A DNA stretch of 50,100 nucleotides, from contig JALONL010000033.1 of assembly GCA_025454955.1 (NCBI GenBank), positions 1 through 50,100 on the forward strand, given 5' to 3'. Of the stretch, positions 17,501 to 26,314 are shown piece after piece. Position numbers and translations under genes: made by a program. Origin of the DNA: Bacteroidia bacterium (GTDB lineage Bacteria; Bacteroidota; Bacteroidia; Palsa-965). The notes under the pieces were generated by a model that was given only the letters and a program-made list of their open reading frames with translations, was not told the origin of the DNA and made no database searches. Within the stretch, counting starts at the first letter, position 1; each line of letters opens with the position of its first letter.

Positions 17501-17958
17501 CCGTTTAAGGGAAGAATGCCTGTGGCAAAACCAGGGTTGTTGGTAAGCTCTCCGTAGTTACTGTTTATGTACACGGGCGCTTCGCTGGTGCGTGCGGTGG
17601 TAATCCAGGCGTTTTTTACACCTTTTACGTCGATGATAATTTTGCGTAAATCGGTTTCGGTGGTGGGATTTACGGGCAATACTTCGGCGGCGGTGAAAAA
17701 ATCGCGTGCCGGGTTATTTTCGGCGGGATGCGGAGCCAGAATATCTTCGAGCGGGAATGAGGTGCGGTAGCCAAGATCGGTAATGGCATAGCACAGCAAT
17801 TCCATAATGGTAATGCCCGGATCGTGAACGTTGTAATCTGTCCAGATTTTCGACGAAAGCCGTTCGATGAACTTTACTCCTTCGCTGCGAAGCAGGGAGT
17901 AGTTTTCACTCGTATCGAGCTCGGGTGTTTTGGGTATGGTGAGCTGGCGGTCTGTCAT
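14503..17958 (-). CDS. Large baseplate protein (Pvc12-like, baseplate J-related)
   Basis: The protein is 1151 aa. Near residue 40 it has a signature (Trp-Thr-Asp-Tyr-Asn-Val-His-Asp-Pro-Gly-Ile-Thr-Ile, followed by Glu-Leu-Leu and Tyr-Ala-Ile-Thr-Asp-Leu-Gly-Tyr-Arg) that marks the Pvc12/'putative baseplate assembly' family of eCIS and related tails. The start chosen is ATG at 17958-17956, two bases after the stop of the upstream gene; a TTG two codons earlier is in frame and overlaps that stop. This wedge protein, with the Pvc11-like partner directly upstream, forms the baseplate around the spike. Several segments in the middle contain insertions relative to what I would expect, but I cannot align them. 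Confidence 0.85.
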   Translation of the reverse strand: MTDRQLTIPKTPELDTSENYSLLRSEGVKFIERLSSKIWTDYNVHDPGITIMELLCYAITDLGYRTSFPLEDILAPHPAENNPARDFFTAAEVLPVNPTTETDLRKIIIDVKGVKNAWITTARTSEAPVYINSNYGELTNNPGFATGILPLNGLFNIMLEYEMPGDGKEESELNTEEKQIRANVKEQTRREVHAAVMAYRNLCEDLLGISEVSINEIAICADIEVRQNADINLVMAKVYQIAINYCSPSLNFYTLEEMLDKGYTVDEIFEGPLLRHGFLDTTEVENANLREKLYTSDLINSIMDIEDVVAVRGFKLLRYEDGVLKDTEPWILSLNPGFAAQFSRLKSKLIFYKGLLPFMAQQDEVLVELNRLQQSSGRFRKTGHKMDIEVPRGKWRELNDYFPVLNDFPMVYGIGQPGLSNEATDLRKAQSRQLKAYMLFFEQLLTNYLAQLAGVRKLFSASETVDRRTLTVTGRSYYTQLLKDYAADEQSGINDFNSLINFSEYQEELNKLVEDESLFAERRNRFLDHLLARFCESMSEYSLILFHQMGKEAGSLRLVADKEALLRDYSLLSRDRGKAFNYRKKIVNPSPPPNQLPDVWNTTNVAGLKVRIARLLGMAGVPVEDEDDSNLRVISTGTNKWRVQLVNAGGDLLLNTSNFTTFELAQKRYYEIRESGMLASNFVTNPADLSLRLNDTGDNNRELAYQFFDTLAELNTFSAQAIALLAEDIIIDRIRRRSIATDMFTIQGCTANSAPGWQVVMNAPVNDNPGALMHTFLTTVCEDSLECAEGHLLFLLHSGDEEDNYVMKDNGPADFSFEFYDDCEPPRLVANGNTYATAEERNAAFTRLLFLFRDRCDIEDFHLLEHILLRPRIPMNPENVPFEDVLPACQTQRRRTTYRSENRFEFDFHDDGSNTFSLRIFYIEEDGSYTKIVDTEPRVEDPAELRELLGAIRRRGMAESNYRLNPPLDVSTDSWTVDLLGDAGPSNVVLCSIKPVFLTEALAREFVEKMANWLAFKTVSWESYLPADCDIPDDPYSFRMSFVLPAWPTRFRSSYFREFVERTIREETPAHIYVKICWVSLQQMRDFELAYKPWLESLNLNEYPDATLTNELIKQMGNLYNVYPTAILHSCDDIDADEPQMILDQTTLGNQ

Positions 17959-17960
17959 AA

Positions 17961-20900
17961 TCAATACGAGATAATATGATTGGGAGCTGACACTAAAATG
18001 GAGTACACCTGCGAAGCGCTTATTTCTTCGAGCGGCTGACTTCCCGGAGGTACAGTGCCATTTTCGGCGCGGTACATTTTAAAGTCGGTGATGTAATCCA
18101 CGTATTCGCGCTCTTCGATGAAGTTGAGAATGTATGATGCATGGAGTTTACCACCGAAACGGATATCGGTTCCTTCGGCAAAAGCCCAGGGTGAAAGGAA
18201 TTTCTTAATGTCTTCGTTGAGTAATGAACTGTAATATCCTTTATCGCTGCTCCATTTTTTGCCGAAGAATACTTTGAAATGCACCTGCACTTCTTCGTAC
18301 ACCGGATTAATCACACTCACATCGGCAAAGCGCGAATTGCGTTTTTTGAGCAAGAGCCGTATTTCTTCGCGCATGGCTGTGCTGGTGGTGGGCTGCAGCG
18401 GGTTTACCAGGTTCTGGTTGCGCAGGTTCGACACCACAATTACCGTTACACCTCCGCCGGCCATCTGGTTAAAGCAGGCTTCGTTGTTTATGATGCGATG
18501 GCGCATGTGGTTTATGCACTTCACCTTGTAAATGGAGGGGAAGTTTTCGAGCACCAGGCGTTCGTAATCCCAGATGGTAATGGCGCGGCCTTTGTGGCGC
18601 AGGCGTTCGCTTACGCGGCGGTAGTATTCGTTTCCGGCTTCGCTGAGTTTGCCGCCAAACGAGGAGTAGGGCTGGCTCACCGATTTTACGGCCGAGATGC
18701 TGTTTTCGAGTTTCGAAATGCTTAAAGCGGGCAGGGCCTGGCGGAGATGCTCGGGGTCGTTATCGTTGTTGCGGAAGCTGGCTTTTATGGCCTGTGTATG
18801 TATGTTGAGCACATTGCTGAGCGCACTGGTGGAACCCGGACGGGTAAGCACCGGTGCATCAATTACCGGATCTTCTTTAAGCACGGTGGCTGCGCGGAGC
18901 CAGTGCAGGCCGGTGGTGAGTATGGTGTTGGTGTTGCTGGCGTCTTCGGGTATGCTCAGTTCGATGAGGCCGCTGTTGATGAATCCGTTGGTGGTGTCGG
19001 AAATGAGCATCGACTGATCGAGCGAAACCCATTCGTTGTTGCGCAGGTAGCTCCAGTGTACTTCGGGCTGGTTCTGGTTGGGGTCGGCGCTGTCGTCAAC
19101 CGTTTGCACAAGCATCGACACGCTTTGCTGCGGTTTAAGTCCTTTCAGGCCGATAAACAACATTCCTTCGAGCCTGCGCAGTATGGGTTCGGGGCGCGTG
19201 TCGAGACTTTCGCTGATGGTGAACTGAGGTACAAGGCTGCGTTTGGAAGCCTGCCCGCTGTTTACCACTTCTGCAAGTTCGGCATCGCCCGGATCGGCCA
19301 TAATGCCCGGATTGGAAGCACTGCGTAAAAAGCCGATGTCTTCGCGCGGAGAGTTAATACCTGTGGTGGATACAAAAGAGCCGCTGGCATCGAAAGTTAC
19401 ACGCTCCTCGCCAAACGGATGTACGAGGTAAAACTGATCGTGCGTGGTATTCAAATCGCGGCCCGATTTGTAGGAGGCACTTATGGATTTGAATACGGGC
19501 GTGTAGGGCGGATTAATGCGCACTACCTGCGGAGTACTTGTATTACTGTTTAACTGTGCAGCGCGCATCAGTGCGGCCGCATATTTGTTGTGCTGGAAAT
19601 CCACATTGCCCAACTGCAAACGGATAAACCCGCGCTGGGTGGTGGTAGTGAATTCTTTCAGTTCTTCAAACTGATCGGTGTCGGGCAAATCGGCATTGAA
19701 AATCGGTCGTTGTGTGGCAAGGTTCGAAGATCTGAACGAAAAGGTATGAAGGTTGGTGGCGGTACTCTGAAACAGTGTTACCCGCACTTCATTGGCAAAG
19801 TTTGTCACATTCGAAAAACCAGGTGACGTACTGACATTTTGCACATCTGGTTTTTTCCATTGACGGCCGGAGAGATAACTCACCGTGGCCAATGCCGACT
19901 GATTGCTTGAAAACGGATTTGTACCGCCCAATACATTAACTCCATCATTACTGGTATTAGTAGTTGCCGGTACACTAAAGTAATGCTGATAATGATCTTT
20001 GAATTCCAGCTCCGGCGTTTCATGCCAGTCAACCGTAACATTCAGTTCGTAAATGCTTTTGTAGAAAATTTCTTCGCTGCCAATGTAAAACGCTGCACCG
20101 CGCGGAGCAAGCACACCGAAGGGGTGGAAAGGTTTTGCCGGGTCGCCCTTGGCGGCATCGTTCTGTATAATTATGCTTTGCAGGTTTGTTACCTCCACCG
20201 TTACGTTTACACTTTGGGGCTCGGCATTCTGTAGAAGCTGCCAGATGTTTCCGTTTGTGGTGTTGTTGTTCAGCGTTACCCGCATCACTGGCCAGAGCGA
20301 CGATGAGTAGGTGCCGCCATGTACTTTGCTGTTCCAGGCCGAGGTGGCCGGATCGTCGTTGAGCAGGGTGAGGGTGAAGATGAGTTTCCTGGTGCCCGCA
20401 TCATATTTGATATCTACTGTGGTTGGATTAGCCTCTGCATCGAAAGTAAACCACGATTTGGCTGTGGTAATCTGAAAATTGAATGCCGATGCCGTAGGAG
20501 AGGCCGGGAAACCTGCGATAGTATTTTTGAGTGTAACGGTTACAATAATTTTCCGTTCACCTTCGCGCAAAATCAACTGCGGCGATGCAATGGCAAAACC
20601 CACCGTGGCATCGGGCATGGTGAATGCGGGCGTATAGCCAGTATCTTCCGAAAGCTGCGGCGAGCCAAAGGCTTCCCACTGCGGCAGCGTGCTGTCTAAT
20701 GCGGCACCCAGTCCGTTTGACGAGTTGGCCACGGGCGAAGCAAACAGGGCCGAACGCTCAATTCCGTCGCTGGGAATATAACGCTGTATGTAAATGCTTT
20801 TGAACTCGGCTGCCTGCGCTTTGTTGAATACCAGCGTATCGTCGGTGCCGTATGCAAGTGGTTTGCCCAGTGCATCTTTGCCGGCTTTGAGCAGCGTGTG

Positions 20901-21923
20901 TTCTTTAATTTCAAACTGAGCCACGTTGGCCGCCAGTTCGAAAATAAGGTGTACACTGTCGGCCACGGCCGGTTTGCGTTCGAGCTTGAGTACCCGGTCG
21001 AAATAAAAATCGAGGTGACGGCGGGTAATTTTATTGATGTGTTTTTGTGCGTAACCAAACAACTGCAAAAACGCCAGAAACAAACCTGCCTGCGCTTTGT
21101 GATGTGGAAACGCCTCAAGACTTTTTATCAGGTAATCGGGAGCCCGCGAAATTATGTTGAGCAGGGCCATGTAAAATTCATCGAAAATACCTCTGATGAA
21201 ATAGGCCGCTGCCAGTGTACACTTATGCTTCTGTGCAGGCGCAAGCCCCACAAAAATGTCGAAGTTTGGCGTAACGGGTGTGGCGCTTATCTGGTTTACC
21301 CAATCGCTGTTTATGGCCAGTCCGTTTATGGTCCACGAACTTAAACCCAATGGAGGAGGAGTGGGCAAAAGGTTGTACAGCGGATCAGCCGCAGCTGCAT
21401 CAATGTTCCGGAAACGGCTGAATCCGTCGCTGAAAACCGAAGTAAAATAGAGTGCAAGATCCGTACGCAGCGAGAGTTTTTCGTCGCACAGGTCATGCCA
21501 CTGGCCCAGCAGGTTCATCAGATCAATTACGGGTTTGTACAGCGAGAGGTATGTATTTTTCGCTTCCGTAATTTCGGCCGGAGAAGGTGAGGTGATTTGG
21601 GCAAGTACGTCTAATTTCTGGAATGCGGCGCGAAAATCTTTCACCAACTGATCGAGGTTGGTATCGCTGATGTTGGCGCAAAGCACCGATACATCTTTTG
21701 CCAGGAAATTGTACCAGTTGCCGTTTAACTGATTTTTCTCGTCGTAAAAATTGAGTTTCTCCGCGTATTTCAGTGCGAATCGCAGCAGGTCGTCGATATT
21801 ACGTTCGTCAACCTGCACGTATGTAGGGTCGAGCGCCTTTAACAGGCGTTCGGCCTGGCTGGTGCCGTCGCGTTGCAACGGGTTCTTAACTTCACAGCCG
21901 CAGTTATGGTCGATTTCGCTCAT
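17961..21923 (-). CDS. Large baseplate wedge protein (Pvc11-like, baseplate J family)
   Basis: 1320 aa. The C-terminal part (residues about 1110-1300) carries the baseplate-J-like signature: a Tyr-Arg-Arg-Val-Ser-Glu-Arg-Leu-Arg-His-Lys segment, then Trp-Asp-Tyr-Glu-Arg-Leu-Val-Leu, then Val-Lys-Cys-Ile-Asn-His. The N-terminus begins with a Cys-containing short stretch (HNCGCEV) and an aspartate-rich region. The middle is beta-rich. It lies seven bases after the gp25 gene and is followed by the Pvc12-like gene, the conserved order in Afp/PVC-type loci. Function: triggers sheath contraction as part of the baseplate wedge. Confidence 0.87.
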   Translation of the reverse strand: MSEIDHNCGCEVKNPLQRDGTSQAERLLKALDPTYVQVDERNIDDLLRFALKYAEKLNFYDEKNQLNGNWYNFLAKDVSVLCANISDTNLDQLVKDFRAAFQKLDVLAQITSPSPAEITEAKNTYLSLYKPVIDLMNLLGQWHDLCDEKLSLRTDLALYFTSVFSDGFSRFRNIDAAAADPLYNLLPTPPPLGLSSWTINGLAINSDWVNQISATPVTPNFDIFVGLAPAQKHKCTLAAAYFIRGIFDEFYMALLNIISRAPDYLIKSLEAFPHHKAQAGLFLAFLQLFGYAQKHINKITRRHLDFYFDRVLKLERKPAVADSVHLIFELAANVAQFEIKEHTLLKAGKDALGKPLAYGTDDTLVFNKAQAAEFKSIYIQRYIPSDGIERSALFASPVANSSNGLGAALDSTLPQWEAFGSPQLSEDTGYTPAFTMPDATVGFAIASPQLILREGERKIIVTVTLKNTIAGFPASPTASAFNFQITTAKSWFTFDAEANPTTVDIKYDAGTRKLIFTLTLLNDDPATSAWNSKVHGGTYSSSLWPVMRVTLNNNTTNGNIWQLLQNAEPQSVNVTVEVTNLQSIIIQNDAAKGDPAKPFHPFGVLAPRGAAFYIGSEEIFYKSIYELNVTVDWHETPELEFKDHYQHYFSVPATTNTSNDGVNVLGGTNPFSSNQSALATVSYLSGRQWKKPDVQNVSTSPGFSNVTNFANEVRVTLFQSTATNLHTFSFRSSNLATQRPIFNADLPDTDQFEELKEFTTTTQRGFIRLQLGNVDFQHNKYAAALMRAAQLNSNTSTPQVVRINPPYTPVFKSISASYKSGRDLNTTHDQFYLVHPFGEERVTFDASGSFVSTTGINSPREDIGFLRSASNPGIMADPGDAELAEVVNSGQASKRSLVPQFTISESLDTRPEPILRRLEGMLFIGLKGLKPQQSVSMLVQTVDDSADPNQNQPEVHWSYLRNNEWVSLDQSMLISDTTNGFINSGLIELSIPEDASNTNTILTTGLHWLRAATVLKEDPVIDAPVLTRPGSTSALSNVLNIHTQAIKASFRNNDNDPEHLRQALPALSISKLENSISAVKSVSQPYSSFGGKLSEAGNEYYRRVSERLRHKGRAITIWDYERLVLENFPSIYKVKCINHMRHRIINNEACFNQMAGGGVTVIVVSNLRNQNLVNPLQPTTSTAMREEIRLLLKKRNSRFADVSVINPVYEEVQVHFKVFFGKKWSSDKGYYSSLLNEDIKKFLSPWAFAEGTDIRFGGKLHASYILNFIEEREYVDYITDFKMYRAENGTVPPGSQPLEEISASQVYSILVSAPNHIISY

Positions 21924-21930
21924 AGTTCAA

Positions 21931-22356
21931 TCAGCGGCTTACGCCGTTGCCTTCGTTGAGGTAATAGGGGTAAACGAAATTGTAACGTGAGTTGGTGGCC
22001 GAAACCGTAAACTCCACGGTAATTATGATTTTACCTTCGAGGTAAAACTCAGAGTCGATGACAATCTTTTCGGGACGTATGCGTGCTTCGTGGTAGAAGA
22101 TGGCATCCTTAATCATTTTCTCCATGTAACTGATAAGGTTACTGTCCATAGGTTCAAACAGAAACCGGTTCAGGTTGCAGCCATAGTCGGGCTGCATGAG
22201 GCGTTCGTTTACAGCAGTGGAAAGGAGGATATGTAAACTCGCTTTTATATCGTCGATCATTGAAGTAAGCTGCACATCGCCGGCCACCTGATTAAAGGTG
22301 GGCGGGAAACTCCAGCCGGTTCCAAGGAAGTCGTAATTTACGTCGTAGGTATTCAT
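21931..22356 (-). CDS. Baseplate wedge protein, GPW/gp25 family (Pvc9-like)
   Basis: A 141-aa protein with the gp25 hallmarks: an N-terminal Gly-Thr-Gly-Trp-Ser-Phe-Pro-Pro, a central stretch with Leu-Leu-Ser-Thr and an Asn-Glu-Arg-Leu-Met-x-Pro-Asp-Tyr-Gly, then a beta-rich end. In phage T4 and eCIS this protein is the conserved core of the baseplate wedge and nucleates sheath assembly. Length is normal for the family. It sits between the PAAR gene (28 bases) and the Pvc11-like gene (7 bases). Confidence 0.92.
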   Translation of the reverse strand: MNTYDVNYDFLGTGWSFPPTFNQVAGDVQLTSMIDDIKASLHILLSTAVNERLMQPDYGCNLNRFLFEPMDSNLISYMEKMIKDAIFYHEARIRPEKIVIDSEFYLEGKIIITVEFTVSATNSRYNFVYPYYLNEGNGVSR

Positions 22357-22384
22357 ATTCTCAGTCCTGTCTTAATCGTGTATA

Positions 22385-22675
22385 TTATCCGCCAATCATT
22401 ACCGTAGGGCATCCCACCACAATGCTTCCGCCGTGTGCGGTGGTATCGCCCATTCTGGCCGCCGGCTGTCCGCCAATCATTACCGTGGCCGAGCCTTTGG
22501 CAATGGTATCGGGCGGGCCGGTGCAGGTACACATGCCGCCTACCACGGCTGCGGGCATCCCTCCAATCATTACCGTGGGTGCACCCGGAGGCATTACCGG
22601 GCCGCCTACATGAGGCACAGTTCCGGTTACCATCGGGCATACATGCATGTCGCCCACTCGTGCTGCCATTGCCAT
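22385..22675 (-). CDS. PAAR-like spike tip protein (Pvc10-like)
   Basis: A 96-aa Gly/Pro/Cys-rich protein. A Pro-Thr-Val-Met-Ile-Gly-Gly motif occurs twice exactly (near residues 33 and the end) and a third time in the related form Ala-Thr-Val-Met-Ile-Gly-Gly, with Gly-Asp and His-containing turns between. This is the repetitive layout of PAAR-domain tips that sharpen the VgrG-type spike; the conserved Cys and His usually bind zinc. A second Met two codons in could also serve as start. It follows the spike gene by seven bases, which fits its role as the spike's tip. Confidence 0.9.
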   Translation of the reverse strand: MAMAARVGDMHVCPMVTGTVPHVGGPVMPPGAPTVMIGGMPAAVVGGMCTCTGPPDTIAKGSATVMIGGQPAARMGDTTAHGGSIVVGCPTVMIGG

Positions 22676-22682
22676 AGTCTGA

Positions 22683-24443
22683 TCAGTTTATCTGAACCAT
22701 TGCACCTTTTACCACCATGTTTCCGCCGGCCGATACTTCGGCACCTGCGCTTCCCTTGGCGGTAAGCTGTGCAGAGGCTTCTGCTTTAATATTTGTGGCA
22801 CTCATCTTAATATCGCCCGAGGCGGCATCAAGAATGATGTCTTTTTTGCTCGTGAATGTGATGCCCTTATCGCTCATCTCCACAATGTTTCCTGTTTTGT
22901 CGGTGAGCGTTATGGCACCCTTGTCGTCGTCTATCACCACGGTTTGTTTGCCGGGTGTTTCGAGTGTGATGATTTTCTTTTCGTCGTCGAAAAAGAATTT
23001 CATCTCGCTGCGGGTGTAAATGCCTTTTATGTGGTTGTCGTCGCTGTCGGCGGTAACGGGAGCGGGCATTTTTTTGCTGTTGAGCATGCCCAGCACCACG
23101 GGTTGGCGCGGATCGTCGTTGAGGAAACCGAGCAGTACTTCGTCGCCCACTTCGGGACGGAAGAAAATGCCTCGTTTGTTTCCACCGTCGGGAGTAGAAA
23201 CGCGCGCCCAGATTCCTTCGGCGGCATTATCGAGCAAAGGCATTTTTACCTGTATGCGGTCTTCGCCGTCGGGGTCGCTGCCGAGTTTGGTTACCAGGCC
23301 TACGTGCAGGCCGTTTACCCCGGGCAACATGCCCGATGCCTTGCGGTCGGCCAGTTCAAACTGTTCGGCAAAACCGCGCTCCGAAAAGCCAAACTGCACA
23401 TCGGTTGTCCAGTTTGTGCCGTTTACCTGATGGCGCACGCCAGTCACAAAGGCTTTTCCATTGAAGCGGTCGCCCACTCCTTTGAGGTCAATCATCTGTC
23501 CCGGCTTCATGCTGCCCAATCCCTGAAAACGGGCATGGCCGCATATCCGCGCCAGTTTGTGCCTTACCGTGCGCGCATCAATCCAGTCTTTGAGTTCCTG
23601 TTCTTCAAACTTGCCCGGATGAAGCAGCGGCAGCGGATCAATGCCCATTACATCGGCCAGTGCGGCTGAGTCGAGGTTGCCGTTTCCGGTTACGGAAGGA
23701 TTGCTGCCCTCGGTTTCCACCAGTTCCTGATCGGAGAAATTCCAGGTTTTGCTTTTAATGGCTTTCACCTGGGTTTCGGCATCCATGGTGGCTTCAAACT
23801 CGAGCAGCGTGGCACCAAATTCAAGCTGCAATGCAATCTCGCCCGATGTATCGGCTTTTTTGGCAATCAGTTTGCCGTCGTCGGTAAGCACGAGCAGCCC
23901 GCAGGCTTCGGCGCGTGCCAGCAGGAAATCCCAGTCCGATACATGGTACTGTACCATTTCCTTGTGCTTCACACCGGTGGCTTCCACATCGGTTTGCAAT
24001 CCTGCGCCCGAGGCAAGTTGTTCAATTATTTCGTTGTCTTTCTGCTCGTAGAAATAAGCACTTTTGCGTGAGCCGGTAAGTTTTATGGCTTTGTCGCGTG
24101 CTTCAATGAGCAGAAAATTGCCTTTGTTATTCCGTATGCGAACACCATGACCGAGAATGACTCCTTTGAAAATGGTTTCGTTCTCGCCATGATAGCCAAG
24201 CTGTATTTCAATTTCCTGCCCGGGCTTAAAATCATCGGTATCGCTGATGGCAAATTTTTGAGCGGCAGGATCACCGTCTGATATAGTAATGCGTGCATAC
24301 GAGATTTTATTGTACACCTTTCCCATGTCGATAGAAGTGACCTTGTACTCGGGCTTCATATCGCTTCCTCCCAGTTTTATTGCAAACGTGGAAAGATCGC
24401 TGGGCTTGGGTGTGGGTATTACCCTTTGATTCTCGTTGCTCAT
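22683..24443 (-). CDS. VgrG-like central spike protein (Pvc8-like)
   Basis: 586 aa. The first two thirds resemble the gp27/late-control-D part. A gp5-like OB domain follows around residues 385-470 (Gly-Leu-Val-Thr-Lys-Leu, then Val-Lys-Met-Pro-Leu-Leu, then Trp-Ala-Arg-Val-Ser-Thr-Pro, then Arg-Pro-Glu-Val-Gly-Asp-Glu-Val). A C-terminal run of short beta repeats with Lys/Asp/Ile/Thr forms the spike needle, ending in Met-Val-Gln-Ile-Asn. The start codon overlaps the stop of the LysM gene (ATGA at 24443-24440). The spike is the piercing centre of the baseplate, topped by the PAAR protein encoded next. Confidence 0.9.
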   Translation of the reverse strand: MSNENQRVIPTPKPSDLSTFAIKLGGSDMKPEYKVTSIDMGKVYNKISYARITISDGDPAAQKFAISDTDDFKPGQEIEIQLGYHGENETIFKGVILGHGVRIRNNKGNFLLIEARDKAIKLTGSRKSAYFYEQKDNEIIEQLASGAGLQTDVEATGVKHKEMVQYHVSDWDFLLARAEACGLLVLTDDGKLIAKKADTSGEIALQLEFGATLLEFEATMDAETQVKAIKSKTWNFSDQELVETEGSNPSVTGNGNLDSAALADVMGIDPLPLLHPGKFEEQELKDWIDARTVRHKLARICGHARFQGLGSMKPGQMIDLKGVGDRFNGKAFVTGVRHQVNGTNWTTDVQFGFSERGFAEQFELADRKASGMLPGVNGLHVGLVTKLGSDPDGEDRIQVKMPLLDNAAEGIWARVSTPDGGNKRGIFFRPEVGDEVLLGFLNDDPRQPVVLGMLNSKKMPAPVTADSDDNHIKGIYTRSEMKFFFDDEKKIITLETPGKQTVVIDDDKGAITLTDKTGNIVEMSDKGITFTSKKDIILDAASGDIKMSATNIKAEASAQLTAKGSAGAEVSAGGNMVVKGAMVQIN

Positions 24444-25147
24444 GCTTTTTTCTCCTCATTCACCAGCGGGGGCAGTTTAATCTGGCTGCCCACGTTTAGT
24501 CGTCGGAAATTGTTGAGATTATTTGCGCGCGCCACAGAGAGGTAGTAGGTGTGATCGCGGTATTCTTTTTCTGCCATAATGGGCAGTTTGCTGTCGGTTT
24601 TTACCTGACGAAGGTGTGTGAGATTGGGTGAGCGTTGGTTTTCCTGTCTTACACGCAGCGTGTCTTCGATACTTTCGGTAAATACGGCTGTAATTTTTGC
24701 ACGAAGCGGATTTCCCTGTGCATCGAGCAAGGTAATGGCCACATCGGCAGTCTTGAGTATCACATTAATTGCCAGCGTGCCCCAGTTTAGTGTAAGAAAG
24801 TGGGGCCGGTGTGTATCTTCCCGACTTCTTACAGCGGCATCAAGAAACTCCTCGATTTTTTCGTGTACGCTTACTTTTTTAGCCGATACACCAGTTCCAT
24901 CTAAAATGAACTCGAAGGAAAAATCGCGCGGTTTGATCTTCCCAAACTTTGGGGCTCCTGCAGTGTTGCCTTTGCCCTGTTCGGGTTCGTACACTACTTC
25001 ATACTTTGAAGTATAAGTAGTGGGGTTGAACATGAGCTCAAACTTTTCGGGTTTTCCTTTATCTCCTTCTTTAAACTTTTCAGTTTTAAAGGTGTAGATT
25101 GTCATCTTCTTCAGACCGGTATCGGTAGGAGTGCTTAGTGCTGCCAT
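24440..25147 (-). CDS. eCIS tube/baseplate adaptor with LysM domain (Pvc7-like, CIS_tube family)
   Basis: 235 aa. The N-terminal region (Phe-Glu-Leu-Met-Phe-Asn-Pro-Thr-Thr-Tyr, then Phe-Ser-Phe-Glu-Phe near residue 75) is typical of the CIS_tube/Pvc7 family. The end (from about residue 190: Asp-His-Thr-Tyr-Tyr-Leu, Ala-Arg-Ala-Asn-Asn-Leu, Gly-Ser-Gln-Ile-Lys-Leu-Pro-Pro) is a LysM-like fold. In this family the protein joins the tube to the spike, and the LysM part contacts the baseplate. It overlaps the spike gene by four bases, supporting translational coupling. Confidence 0.88.
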   Translation of the reverse strand: MAALSTPTDTGLKKMTIYTFKTEKFKEGDKGKPEKFELMFNPTTYTSKYEVVYEPEQGKGNTAGAPKFGKIKPRDFSFEFILDGTGVSAKKVSVHEKIEEFLDAAVRSREDTHRPHFLTLNWGTLAINVILKTADVAITLLDAQGNPLRAKITAVFTESIEDTLRVRQENQRSPNLTHLRQVKTDSKLPIMAEKEYRDHTYYLSVARANNLNNFRRLNVGSQIKLPPLVNEEKKA

Positions 25148-25155
25148 AGTCGATC

Positions 25156-25320
25156 TCAGCGTTTATTATCGCGGCGGAGGATTTCGAGTACCTGCTCCAC
25201 ACATTCGGTAATTATTTCTTCTTTTTCCTGCGCATTGCCCGTACCGCCTCCGGCCGGAGGTGCGGCAGAAGCGTCGGTAATGGTGGCGCGGATAATGATT
25301 TCGTTTACCTGAACGGTCAT
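25156..25320 (-). CDS. DUF5908-like eCIS miniprotein (Pvc6-like)
   Basis: 54 residues: MTVQVNEIIIRATIT, an Ala/Pro/Gly-rich turn, then an acidic/Ile-rich helix ending in a basic Arg-Arg-Asp-Asn-Lys-Arg. The hydrophobic N-terminal strand followed by a linker and a helix is the layout of DUF5908 proteins found at this locus position in eCIS operons. Its ATG overlaps the stop of the second tube gene (ATGA at 25320-25317), and it ends eight bases before the LysM gene. Role in the particle is unknown. Confidence 0.8.
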   Translation of the reverse strand: MTVQVNEIIIRATITDASAAPPAGGGTGNAQEKEEIITECVEQVLEILRRDNKR

Positions 25321-25838
25321 TGCCTTTGATTTGTGGTGGTTTGAGCCGACGGGCGTGTACCCGATTCTTTCGGATTATCTATCGTAAAGAAAGAGTAGGC
25401 CAGATCGAATGTTTCAATAACAATGGCGTTGTCGGTGGCTTTCAGATCACCGGTAACCCATTTCAGGGGCCAGGCTTTTACAAACTTCCACGTTCTTATG
25501 GGTTCGTGATTGAAGTTGAGCAGCGACACCAAAACGGTGCATGTGGAAAACGTATGGTTACTTATTGCATCCGTAACCCATTTCACCACTTCAGAGTCGC
25601 CGCGCAACATTCCGCGTTTGAGGCTCAGATTTCCGAATTTGGATTTGGTGGGAAGGCGATGAGTATATCTGTTTTCACCGCCTTCCGACAATTCCTCCAC
25701 GCCAAGCTCCATGCTCAGGCCACCCACTTCAGAGAACGAAACTTCGGCCATTGTTTTGCCGCCTTCATCTGAAATGAATTCCACCTTGAAATGGAAATTA
25801 ACCGGTGGATAATAATTCGGATTTTTTCTGCTAGCCAC
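25317..25838 (-). CDS. Inner tube protein 2 (T4 gp19-like, Pvc5-like)
   Basis: 173 aa. The tube-family layout is clear: Pro-Val-Asn-Phe-His-Phe-Lys-Val-Glu-Phe near the start, 'SEVGGLSMELGVEELSEGG', Leu-Ser-Leu-Lys-Arg-Gly-Met near residue 75, and a C-terminal strand with Ile-Glu-Thr-Phe-Asp-Leu-Ala-Tyr. A short disordered tail follows residue 155. It is a paralogue of the tube gene two bases upstream. In eCIS, the second tube protein usually forms a specialised ring near the baseplate rather than the bulk tube. Confidence 0.92.
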   Translation of the reverse strand: MASRKNPNYYPPVNFHFKVEFISDEGGKTMAEVSFSEVGGLSMELGVEELSEGGENRYTHRLPTKSKFGNLSLKRGMLRGDSEVVKWVTDAISNHTFSTCTVLVSLLNFNHEPIRTWKFVKAWPLKWVTGDLKATDNAIVIETFDLAYSFFTIDNPKESGTRPSAQTTTNQRQ

Positions 25839-25840
25839 GC

Positions 25841-26275
25841 TTATGCGAATTCAACCGTGAGACCTTCGTGAGCAAGTTCCATCGACTCGATGGCCACTTC
25901 GTTACCGGTGGCTTTCAGGCCGGGGCCTTCGAGTTTTACCGGGAAAGCGTTTTGTACTTTCCAGATCACCACCGGCTCGTGCTTTTCGTTGAGCAGGTTA
26001 ATGGTGATGTCGCGGCGCTCGATTTCGTTGAGTTTAACCGAGTTGAGCCAGGTAAAGAACTCGTTGTTGCCTTTGGTAATGCCGCGCTTGAGGGTAATGT
26101 TGTTGTACTTGCGCATACCCGGCATTTTGATGGATGAATACTCCGGCAAATCGCCGGTGCGGTATTCAATAGCCTGAAGTTCCTGTGTAAGGCCCGATAC
26201 TTCGGTGAAGCTGATGCTGGCGCTGCCCCAATCGACACGGAAATGGAACACGGCCAGCGGATATTTATTTGCCAT
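25841..26275 (-). CDS. Inner tube protein 1 (T4 gp19-like, Pvc1-like)
   Basis: 144 aa. It shows Ala-Val-Phe-His-Phe-Arg-Val-Asp-Trp at the start, 'SFTEVSGLTQELQAIEYR', Ile-Thr-Leu-Lys-Arg-Gly-Ile near residue 70 and a closing strand Val-Ala-Ile-Glu-Ser-Met-Glu-Leu. This is the length and layout of the main tube protein, which stacks as hexameric rings to form the inner tube that is driven into the target. It is directly downstream of the sheath gene, the usual order. Confidence 0.93.
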   Translation of the reverse strand: MANKYPLAVFHFRVDWGSASISFTEVSGLTQELQAIEYRTGDLPEYSSIKMPGMRKYNNITLKRGITKGNNEFFTWLNSVKLNEIERRDITINLLNEKHEPVVIWKVQNAFPVKLEGPGLKATGNEVAIESMELAHEGLTVEFA

Positions 26276-26314
26276 AATGGTTGTTTGTTATTGAGTTAGT
26301 TACTTTGTGGTTCG